Under the pieces are notes generated by a model, which worked only from the letters and a program-made list of their open reading frames with translations, had not been told where the DNA came from and searched no databases. Position numbers and translations under genes: made by a program. 64,000 nt of DNA from Nematostella vectensis. Its lineage: Eukaryota > Cnidaria > Anthozoa > Actiniaria > Edwardsiidae. The DNA lies in NCBI RefSeq assembly GCF_932526225.1, contig NC_064047.1:12224460-12288459 (forward strand), read 5' to 3'. Below, one piece after another: positions 1 to 12,100 of this stretch. Within the stretch, counting starts at the first letter, position 1. Every line of letters starts with the position of its first letter.

Positions 1-102
1 AAGACTCGTGTTATCCTGGTGTCAACTGTACCGAGGACAAGAGTGGTTTTGTCTGTGGTCCGTGTCCTGTAGGTTTATCAGGAAATGGAAAAACGTGCAT
101 AG
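1..102 (+). CDS. Exon: EGF-like domain (partial)
   Basis: Reading from base 3, this exon encodes a Cys-rich module with the pattern [22 protein letters not shown], typical of the EGF-like repeats of thrombospondin/matrilin-type proteins. It ends in codon phase 1 at a good donor (G|GTAAGA after base 102). The phase matches every stalk micro-exon downstream. The upstream end of the exon and the signal peptide lie outside the window. Confidence 0.75.
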
Positions 103-3100
103 GTAAGAGCCTTACATGTAGATCTCGAATATAAGCAGGTCATTATTTTTATCAATGCCTGGGCCCGGCTTGCGTTACACTGTTGTTGGTTTTGTTGTTG
201 TTGATTTTTAATCCTAAAATCTTATAAATTGAGAAGTGTGTACAGGACCCGAAACGATCCCCAAAAGTTCCCCAACTGATCCCGGGACCCGAAACGATCC
301 CCAGAAGTCCCCGAAATGAACCCCAAGTAATTGCAGTAATGGGCAAACAAAAGGAATGTGGAGGGATTGGCTTTCAGTTTTAAAAACAATTTAACAATTT
401 AACGTTATTTGTTTAACTATCAGGAAACTTACATTAACTAAAACCATAGTATCAATTTTTTTTAATACTTTAATATACGACTGCGCCGGAAATACAGTGG
501 TTGAGTCAGAAATTGGGGTCAAATGACAATTCCCGTGATAGAAATTTGAAGAACCAGAAGAACCGTGAATAAATCATTTATAGATAAAAAGATTTACAGA
601 TAGAAAGTCTCTACATCGATCCACAGATAAAACATAAGGTTATTCTTAAGGTTACTTTTGTGCATGTTTGTTTGTATTCGGTGAATGAAAGACCTATCAT
701 GTGCCGACTACATAAAGGAAATTAAAACTCACATAAATATTGCTTTCAACAAAAGCCACATCTTGCAACGGTAGTAAAAGGGTTGTTCGAGTGCATTACT
801 CAGTGTGCTTTTGTTATTCCGCGATCTTCTCTGCCAAACCGGCTGCCTAAAATGTGTCGGTAAATATTCGCTCATGTGAACATGGATTTCGTGGTGAAAT
901 ACACGTTTGGTTGTCAAATGAATATGGATTTTTAGGGGTGAGTTTACCGGAAACGAGATTTATATTGTCAGAGTCATCTAGTCATGTGTCATGTGTCGGA
1001 ACTGCAAATGTTTAGAGTGTGATGGAAGGTTAACAGTTCGATTGTTCTGAGCAAGGCTGTGCTATGCTAGTGTTGTATTCCTTTTAGTCGCAATTAAAAG
1101 TTGTGTATTTGTTTTGGACTCTGTTTATGGGTTTACCGCCGGGGCAAAACCCTTAATTATGCTTTAAAAGTTGCAAGTGTTTTTTCCTTTATTCCCTTTG
1201 TCCATTACCGCAATTCCTTGAGGTCGATTTCGGGGACTCCTCGGTATGGTTTCGGGTCCCGGGATCACTTTGGGTACTTTTTGGGATCATTTCGGGTCCT
1301 GGGATCGTTTCGGGTCCTGGGATCATTTCGGGTCCTGTACAAATGTTCCATACATTTATGATAAATGAGGCCTTTTTCGTTTCATGGCAGGATGGAGGTT
1401 GCATTGTGATATACACGCATTATACAATATTAATATGAATATTATTTTTTTAACAAATACGTCTTTTTTCTTTTCATGCCAATATTAACTTACTATTCAT
1501 TTCAAGTACCAGCGACCAAGCCTCCGATGACGACAGAAAGCGCTACCTCAACAGGTAAAAACGTAACCGATTGCGCAGAGATACAAACGCGTTATTAGTT
1601 TTGTGTTAAATGAAACAAAATATATAACAGGTGACTATAGTGAAAATTGTGTTTTTGCTTTAAAGCCGAAAGAAACAGCCTCTGTCAAAACTTTCTCTTA
1701 AAAGTATGGGATTTCCTCTCTCCTATGTAGGGAGCGGTAATAATATGTTGCCAGACCTAAAAAAATATCCAGGAGTCAATGGGTTAAGTGTAGTAGTTCT
1801 TCTAGTTATCCAGGAGTCAATGGGTTAAGTGTAGTAGTTCTTCTAGTTATCCAGGAGTCAATGGGTTAAGTGTAGTAGTTCTTCTAGTTATCCAGGAGTC
1901 AATGGGTTAAGTGTAGTAGTTCTTCTAGTTATCCAGGAGTCAATGGGTTAAGTGTAGTAGTTCTTCTAGTTATCCAGGAGTCAATGGGTTAAGTGTAGTA
2001 GTTCTTCTAGTTATCCAGGAGTCAATGGGTTAAGTGTAGTAGTTCTTCTAGTTATCCAGGAGTCAATGGGTTAAGTGTAGTAGTTTTTCTAGTTATCCAG
2101 GAGTCAATGGGTTAAGTGTAGTAGTTCTTCTAGTTATCCAAATCCTGTTGATCCTTTTTTAGAACTGGTGACCCAGCTTCCAACCGCAACGGAGAGAGTC
2201 ACTTTGGCAGGTAAATGACATCAAGAAGCAAAATGTATAGAGCCATTAGTCAGTCGCTAAGTCAGGGCCTGGGACAGAGATCAGTAACCGAAGACTCGTT
2301 ACCATGGAAACATGGTCGCCATGTTCGGTTAGTCTTAACTTTAAACACCAATGACCATGTTGAGAAAAACAGCGGAGGAAGCAGTTTTTACTAGATGATT
2401 GACATAGAGACTTATAAAAAATTGATATCTTTCAGCTAAGTAATATGCTCCTTACGAGGTCAGCAAACGTAGCTATCATTTTTTTATCAGCTTCATTACT
2501 TTTGACCGAGCTGCCAACGACAACAATCAACCGGTATCAAACTTAACAATTTAACTTAATTTAACTTAAACAATTTAACGTTATTTGTTTAACTATCAGG
2601 AAACTTACATTAACTAAAACCATAGTATCAATTTTTTTTAATATTTTAATATACGACTGCGCCGGAAATACAGTGGTTGAGTCAGAAATTGGGGTCAAAT
2701 GACAATTCCCGTGATAGAAATTTGAAGAACCAGAAGAACCGTGAATAAATCATTTATAGATAAAAAGATTTACAGATAGAAAGTCTCTACATCGATCCAC
2801 AGATAAAACATAAGGTTATTCTTAAGGTTACTTTTGTGCATGTTTGTTTGTATTCGGTGAATGAAAGACCTATCATGTGCCGACTACATAAAGGAAATTA
2901 AAACTCACATAAATATTGCTTTCAACAAAAGCCACATCTTGCAACGGTAGTAAAAGGGTTGTTCGAGTGCATTACTCAGTGTGCTTTTGTTATTCCGCCA
3001 TCTTCTCGGCCAAATCGGCTGCCTAAAATGTGTCGGTAAATATTCGCTCATGTGAACATGGATTTCGTGGTGAAATACACGTTTGGTTGTCAAATGAATA

Positions 3101-6100
3101 TGGATTTTTAGGGGTGATGTTTACCGGAAACGAGATTTATATTGTCAGAGTCATCTAGTCATGTGTCGGAACTGCAAATGTTTAGAGTGTGATGGAAGGT
3201 TAACAGTTCGATTGTTCTGAGCAAGGCTGTGCTATGCTAGTGTTTTATTCCTTTTAGTCGCAATTAAAAGTTGTGTATTTGTTTTGGACTCTGTTTATGG
3301 GTTTACCGCCGGGGCAAAACCCTTAATTATGCTTTAAAAGTTGCAAGTGTTTTTTCCTTTATTCCCTTTGTCCATTACCGCAATTCCTTGAGGTCGATTT
3401 CGGGGACTCCTCGGTATGGTTTCGGGTCCCGGGATCACTTTGGGTACTTTTTGGGATCATTTCGGGTCCTGGGATCGTTTCGGGTCCTGGGATCATTTCG
3501 GGTCCTGTACAAATGTTCCATACATTTATGATAAATGAGGCCTTTTTCGTTTCATGGCAGGATGGAGGTTGCATTGTGATATACACGCATTATACAATAT
3601 TAATATGAATATTATTTTTTTAACAAATACGTCTTTTTTCTTTTCATGCCAATATTAACTTACTATTCATTTCAAGTACCAGCGACCAAGCCTCCGATGA
3701 CGACAGAAAGCGCTACCTCAACAGGTAAAAACGTAACCGATTGCGCAGAGATACAAACGCGTTATTAGTTTTGTGTTAAATGAAACAAAATATATAACAG
3801 GTGACTATAGTGAAAATTGTGTTTTTGCTTTAAAGCCGAAAGAAACAGCCTCTGTCAAAACTTTCTCTTAAAAGTAAGGGATTTCCTCTCTCCTATGTAG
3901 GGAGCGGTAATAATATGTTGCCAGACCTAAAAAAATATCCAGGGGTCAATGGGTTAAGTGTAGTAGTTCTTCTAGTTATCCAGGAGTCAATGGGTTAAGT
4001 GTAGTAGTTCTTCTAGTTATCCAGGAGTCAATGGGTTAAGTGTAGTAGTTCTTCTAGTTATCCAGGAGTCAATGGGTTAAGTGTAGTAGTTCTTCTAGTT
4101 ATCCAGGAGTCAATGGGTTAAGTGTAGTAGTTCTTCTAGTTATCCAGGAGTCAATGGGTTAAGTGTAGTAGTTTTTCTAGTTATCCAGGAGTCAATGGGT
4201 TAAGTGTAGTAGTTCTTCTAGTTATCCAAATCCTGTTGATCCTTTTTTAGAACTGGTGACCCAGCTTCCAACCGCAACGGAGAGAGTCACTTTGGCAGGT
4301 AAATGACATCAAGAAGCAAAATGTATAGAGCCATTAGTCAGTCGCTAAGTCAGGGCCTGGGACAGAGATCAGTAACCGAAGACTCGTTACCATGGAAATA
4401 TGGTCGCCATGTTCGGTTAGTCTTAACTTTAAACACCAATGACCATGTTGAGAAAAACAGCGGAGGAAGCAGTTTTTACTAGATGATTGACATAGAGACT
4501 TATAAAAAATTGATATCTTTCAGCTAAGTAATATGCTCCTTACGAGGTCAGCAAACGTAGCTATCATTTTTTTATCAGCTTCATTACTTTTGACCGAGCT
4601 GCCAACGACAACAATCAACCGGTATCAAACTTAACAATTTAACTTAATTTAACTTAAACAATTTAACGTTATTTGTTTAACTATCAGGAAACTTACATTA
4701 ACTAAAACCATAGTATCAATTTTTTTTAATATTTTAATATACGACTGCGCCGGAAATACAGTGGTTGAGTCAGAAATTGGGGTCAAATGACAATTCCCGT
4801 GATAGAAATTTGAAGAACCAGAAGAACCGTGAATAAATCATTTATAGATAAAAAGATTTACAGATAGAAAGTCTCTACATCGATCCACAGATAAAACATA
4901 AGGTTATTCTTAAGGTTACTTTTGTGCATGTTTGTTTGTATTCGGTGAATGAAAGACCTATCATGTGCCGACTACATAAAGGAAATTAAAACTCACATAA
5001 ATATTGCTTTCAACAAAAGCCACATCTTGCAACGGTAGTAAAAGGGTTGTTCGAGTGCATTACTCAGTGTGCTTTTGTTATTCCGCGATCTTCTCTGCCA
5101 AACCGGCTGCCTAAAATGTGTCGGTAAATATTCGCTCATGTGAACATGGATTTCGTGGTGAAATACACGTTTGGTTGTCAAATGAATATGGATTTTTAGG
5201 GGTGAGTTTACCGGAAACGAGATTTATATTGTCAGAGTCATCTAGTCATGTGTCATGTGTCGGAACTGCAAATGTTTAGAGTGTGATGGAAGGTTAACAG
5301 TTCGATTGTTCTGAGCAAGGCTGTGCTATGCTAGTGTTGTATTCCTTTTAGTCGCAATTAAAAGTTGTGTATTTGTTTTGGACTCTGTTTATGGGTTTAC
5401 CGCCGGGGCAAAACCCTTAATTATGCTTTAAAAGTTGCAAGTGTTTTTTCCTTTATTCCCTTTGTCCATTACCGCAATTCCTTGAGGTCGATTTCGGGGA
5501 CTCCTCGGTATGGTTTCGGGTCCCGGGATCACTTTGGGTACTTTTTGGGATCATTTCGGGTCCTGGGATCGTTTCGGGTCCTGGGATCATTTCGGGTCCT
5601 GTACAAATGTTCCATACATTTATGATAAATGAGGCCTTTTTCGTTTCATGGCAGGATGGAGGTTGCATTGTGATATACACGCATTATACAATATTAATAT
5701 GAATATTATTTTTTTAACAAATACGTCTTTTTTCTTTTCATGCCAATATTAACTTACTATTCATTTCAAGTACCAGCGACCAAGCCTCCGATGACGACAG
5801 AAAGCGCTACCTCAACAGGTAAAAACGTAACCGATTGCGCAGAGATACAAACGCGTTATTAGTTTTGTGTTAAATGAAACAAAATATATAACAGGTGACT
5901 ATAGTGAAAATTGTGTTTTTGCTTTAAAGCCGAAAGAAACAGCCTCTGTCAAAACTTTCTCTTAAAAGTAAGGGATTTCCTCTCTCCTATGTAGGGAGCG
6001 GTAATAATATGTTGCCAGACCTAAAAAAATATCCAGGAGTCAATGGGTTAAGTGTAGTAGTTCTTCTAGTTATCCAGGAGTCAATGGGTTAAGTGTAGTA

Positions 6101-9100
6101 GTTCTTCTAGTTATCCAGGAGTCAATGGGTTAAGTGTAGTAGTTCTTCTAGTTATCCAGGAGTCAATGGGTTAAGTGTAGTAGTTCTTCTAGTTATCCAG
6201 GAGTCAATGGGTTAAGTGTAGTAGTTCTTCTAGTTATCCAGGAGTCAATGGGTTAAGTGTAGTAGTTCTTCTAGTTATCCAAATCCTGTTGATCCTTTTT
6301 TAGAACTGGTGACCCAGCTTCCAACCGCAACGGAGAGAGTCACTTTGGCAGGTAAATGACATCAAGAAGCAAAATGTATAGAGCCATTAGTCAGTCGCTA
6401 AGTCAGGGCCTGGGACAGAGATCAGTAACCGAAGACTCGTTACCATGGAAACATGGTCGCCATGTTCGGTTAGTCTTAACTTTAAACACCAATGACCATG
6501 TTGAGAAAAACAGCGGAGGAAGCAGTTTTTACTAGATGATTGACATGGGAGACTTATAAAAAAATTGATATCTTTCAGCTAAATAATATGCTCCTTACGA
6601 GGTCAGCAAACGTAGCTATCATTTTTTTATCAGCTTCATTACTTTCGACCGAGCTGCCAACGACAACAATCAACCGGTATCAAACTTATTATATAATATT
6701 GTTGATAGAAACGAAATAACTTAATGTTAAATAAGGAATAATTCGATCAAGCTGCCAAAGACAACGGTCAGAGTTACTTCAATAGCTGAATAATTAAATC
6801 AACAGATATTCAACTTGTTATATAACACTGATCGACCCAAAATAAACTAATGTTAATAACAATAACAATAATTTCTTATTAGTGTCGTCGACCAGGTTGC
6901 CAACGACAACGATGGGAGTTACTTCGAAAGGGGAAAAATACAATCAACTGATATCAAACGTTTTATACATTTTTTTTATGATCGAAACGAAAAAAATTGA
7001 TGATCCTAATGATAACTTATTAGTAATTTCTTATTAGTATCTTCAAACGAGCTTCCAACGCCAACGAAAAGAGTTACTTCAGAAGATGAATGACACAATA
7101 AACAGATATCCAACTTAATATAATATTATATTGCTCATCAACGCAAAATAAACTAATGTGAAAAATAATAAATAACCAATAATTTCTTATTAGTATCCTC
7201 GACCGAGCAGCCCACCACAACGGAGAGAGTTACTTCAAAAGGTGAATGATACAACAAACAATTATCAATTTTTTTATATATTGCTCATCAAAGCGCAATG
7301 AATCAATGTCAAAAATGATGAAATGAGTACCAACAATTTCGTATAGTAACGTCGACTGTCAACAACAACGTAGAGAATAACTTCAGCATATGATTAGACA
7401 CAAGGATCCGATAAAAGACAGTGATATTTTTCATATATGAAAACTGCACCATAGCTAAGCTAACATAATATATACTTTTTAAATCGCTAAGTCCTTTCGT
7501 TTTTAATTGGCCGTGAGCTATATTTCGTCATCAGCCTATAATACACCAAAAACTGGAAATCGACTCTTCCAGTCGATTTCCAGTTTTTGGTATATTGTAT
7601 TCATTGTTCTGGTACGAGATCGCGGCAGTTTGGGCTTTTTGATTCTATTCGTCATCAGCCTGCAATGCACTAGCTGTGAACCAGAATTCTTGTAGGCGCA
7701 AGTAAGCGCCACCATCGAAAAAGCGCTGGCTTCGCTATGAACAAAGTGATCTTGCTTATATGCAAAATGCTTCATATACAATTACCGCAATTCTTATCTG
7801 CACGTGATCCCATGGAACATATTGTGAGAAATAGGTGTAATAAAAATGCTATCATCTTTTTTTATCAGCTTCATCGTCGTTTACCGAGCTGCCAACGACA
7901 ACAGAGAGAGTTACTTCAGAAGGTGAATGATACAAACTACTGATATCCAACTTAATATATATTGATCATCAACGCGAAATAAATTAATGTCAAAAACAAA
8001 AATAACCAATAATTTCTTATTAGTATCTTCGACCGAGCTGCCAACGACAACGGAGAGAGTTACTTCAAAAGGTGAATGATATGCACCAAGAACGAATGAA
8101 CAATCTGCAATTTAAGGCACTTTTATTGAAAACGCACCATAAGATATCAATCCAAAGACCTTACAGTTATATTTTTACCAGCCTCATCCCCGATGACCGA
8201 GCTGCCAACTGTAGCTCTTGGCGTCATTCTCGTGCAAGTCAGGGCGCGCGCTGAAGACATTTTAAAATTGAAAACTTTTGCTTCAATTTCTATTCCAGCT
8301 CACAGTAGAGCAATAAGAAAACAGTCTATAAGAAAATCAATCAGTTGAACTGCAAGTTTTGAGCTTGTAGTTTTTGTTCTAATGAAAAAATTGTTGCATG
8401 GATTTTTGTGGATTGCGAATGGCAAAAATAAGAGCGTGCTCGTGGCGTAATTTCAGTGCACGTCAGGGCGCGCAGAAGACACTTTTCGCATTTTTAGTGT
8501 AAACACTGGAATATTAAATAAAATTTCACAAAAATTAAAAACTAAAATAAAAATTTCACAGTTGCCCTCGAAACTTTGCTTTTCGGCCAACTGTTTATTT
8601 TTCGTACCATTTCTCATCCTTGGACATTATCCGTCGACATTCCAGCCGCCAGAATGGGTTTATTTACTAAATAATTTCCTATTAGTTTCGTCGACCAGGC
8701 TGCCAACGACAACAGTGGGAGTTATTTCGAAAGGTGAAAATACAATTAACTGATATCAGACTTTTTATAGATTATTGTCCAAACGAACTAAATTAATGCT
8801 TATAATGAGAACCAATAATTTCTTATTAGTATCTTCAAACGAGCTGCCAACGACAACAGAGAGAGTAACTTTAAAAGGTAAATGATAAAATATACAGATA
8901 TATATATTTTTTTAAATACTGCTCGTCGAAACGGAATGAATCATTGTTAAAAATAATTAAATAAGTACCAATAATTTCTTAATAGTATCGTCGACCGAGC
9001 TGTCAACAACAACGGAGAGAATTGCTTAAGCATATGATCAGGCACTAAGTTTTAAAAAGCCGTGATGTTTTTAATCTATGAAAACTGCACCATAGATAAG

Positions 9101-12100
9101 CTAACATAATATATACTTTCAAAATCGCTACGTCTATTCGTTTTTGATTGGCCAAGAGCTATATGTCGTCATCAGCCTGCAATGCACTAGCTGTGAACCA
9201 GAATTCTTGCAGGCGCAAGTAGGCGCCATAATTGAAAAAGCGCTGGCTTCGCTATGAACAAAGTGATCTTGCTTATATGCAAAATGCACTACATCCAATT
9301 ACTGCAATTCTTATCTCCACGTGATCACATGGAAAATATTGTGAGAAATGGGTGTAATAAAAATGCTATCATCTTTTTTTATCAGCTCCGTCGTCGTTTA
9401 CCGTGCTGCCAACGACAACGGAGAGAGTTACTTCAAAAGGTGAATGATACAAAGTACTGATATCCAACTTAATTATATATATCAATCATCAACGCGAAAT
9501 AAATTAATGTCAAAAACAAAAATAACCAATAATTTTTTATTAGTATCTACCACCGAGCTGCCAACGACAACGGAGAGAATTACTTCAAAAGGTGAATGAT
9601 ATGCACCAAGAACGAATAAACAATCTGCAATAATTTATGGCACTTTTACTGAAAATGCACCATAAGATATCAATCCAAAGACCTTAAGGTTATATTTTTA
9701 CCAGCTTCATCCCCGATGACCGAGCTGCCAACTGAAGCTCGTGGCGTCATTCTCGTGCAAGTCAGGGCGCGCGCTGAAGACATTTTAAAATTGAAAACTT
9801 TTGCTTCAATTTCTATTCCAGCTCACAGTAGAGCAATAAGAAAACAGTCTATAAGAAAATCAATCAGTTGAACTGCAAGTTTTGAGCTTGTAGTTTTTGT
9901 TCTAATGAAAAAATTGTTGCATGGATTTTTGTGGATTGCGAATGGCAAAAATAAGAGCGTGCTCGTGGCGTAATTTCAGTGCACGTCAGGGCGCGCAGAA
10001 GACACTTTTCGCATTTTTAGTGTAAACACTGGAATATTAAATAAAATTTCACAAAAATTAAAAACTAAAATAAAAATTTCACAGTTGCCCTCGAAACTTT
10101 GCTTTTCGGCCAACTGTTTATTTTTCGTACCATTTCTCATCCTTGGACATTATCCGTCGACATTCCAGCCGCCAGAATGGGTTTATTTACTAAATAATTT
10201 CCTATTAGTTTCGTCGACCAGGCTGCCAACGACAACAGTGGGAGTTATTTCGAAAGGTGAAAATACAATTAACTGATATCAGACTTTTTATAGATTATTG
10301 TCCAAACGAACTAAATTAATGCTTATAATGAGAACCAATAATTTCTTATTAGTATCTTCAAACGAGCTGCCAACGACAACAGAGAGAGTAACTTTAAAAG
10401 GTAAATGATAAAATATACAGATATATATATTTTTTTAAATACTGCTCGTCGAAACGGAATGAATCATTGTTAAAAATAATTAAATAAGTACCAATAATTT
10501 CTTAATAGTATCGTCGACCGAGCTGTCAACAACAACGGAGAGAATTGCTTAAGCATATGATCAGGCACTAAGTTTTAAAAAGCCGTGATGTTTTTAATCT
10601 ATGAAAACTGCACCATAGATAAGCTAACATAATATATACTTTCAAAATCGCTACGTCTATTCGTTTTTGATTGGCCAAGAGCTATATGTCGTCATCAGCC
10701 TGCAATGCACTAGCTGTGAACCAGAATTCTTGCAGGCGCAAGTAGGCGCCATAATTGAAAAAGCGCTGGCTTCGCTATGAACAAAGTGATCTTGCTTATA
10801 TGCAAAATGCACTACATCCAATTACTGCAATTCTTATCTCCACGTGATCACATGGAAAATATTGTGAGAAATGGGTGTAATAAAAATGCTATCATCTTTT
10901 TTTATCAGCTCCGTCGTCGTTTACCGTGCTGCCAACGACAACGGAGAGAGTTACTTCAAAAGGTGAATGATACAAAGTACTGATATCCAACTTAATTATA
11001 TATATCAATCATCAACGCGAAATAAATTAATGTCAAAAACAAAAATAACCAATAATTTTTTATTAGTATCTACCACCGAGCTGCCAACGACAACGGAGAG
11101 AATTACTTCAAAAGGTGAATGATATGCACCAAGAACGAATAAACAATCTGCAATAATTTATGGCACTTTTACTGAAAATGCACCATAAGATATCAATCCA
11201 AAGACCTTAAGGTTATATTTTTACCAGCTTCATCCCCGATGACCGAGCTGCCAACTGAAGCTCGTGGCGTCATTCTCGTGCAAGTCAGGGCGCGCGCTGA
11301 AGACATTTTAAAATTGAAAACTTTTGCTTCAATTTCTATTCCAGCTCACAGTAGAGCAATAAGAAAACAGTCTATAAGAAAATCAATCAGTTGAACTGCA
11401 AGTTTTGAGCTTGTAGTTTTTGTTCTAATGAAAAAATTGTTGCATGGATTTTTGTGGATTGCGAATGGCAAAAATAAGAGCGTGCTCGTGGCGTAATTTC
11501 AGTGCACGTCAGGGCGCGCAGAAGACACTTTTCGCATTTTTAGGGTAAACACTGGAATATTAAATAAAATTTCACAAAAATTAAAAACTAAAATAAAAAT
11601 TTCACAGTTGCCCTCGAAACTTTGCTTTTCGGCCAACTGTTTATTTTTCGTACCATTTCTCATCCTTGGACATTATCCGTCGACATTCCAGCCGCCAGAA
11701 TGGGTTTATTTACTAAATAATTTCTTATTAGTTTCGTCGACCAGGCTGCCAACGACAACAGTGGGAGTTATTTCGAAAGGTGAAAATACAATTAACTGAT
11801 ATCAGACTTTTTATAGATTATTGTCCAAACGAACTAAATTAATGCTTATAATGAGAACCAATAATTTCTTATTAGTATCTTCAAACGAGCTGCCAACGAC
11901 AACAGAGAGAGTAACTTCAAAAGGTAAATGATAAAATATACAGATATATATATTTTTTTTAAATACTGCTCGTCGAAACGGAATGAATCATTGTTAAAAA
12001 TAATTAAAAAAGTACCAATAATTTCTTAATAGTATCGTCGACCGAGCTGTTAACAACAACGGAGAGAATTGCTTAAGCATATTATCAGGCACTAAGTTTT

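Noticed and set aside
1768..2138. Possible CRISPR array
   Set aside because: Repeats are contiguous without unique spacers and lie in an intron of an animal gene.
729..5680. Recurring 62-, 75- and 86-codon frames in the first tandem region
   Set aside because: They recur only because the 2.1-kb unit is triplicated. They lie in introns and show no domain; two overlap on opposite strands.
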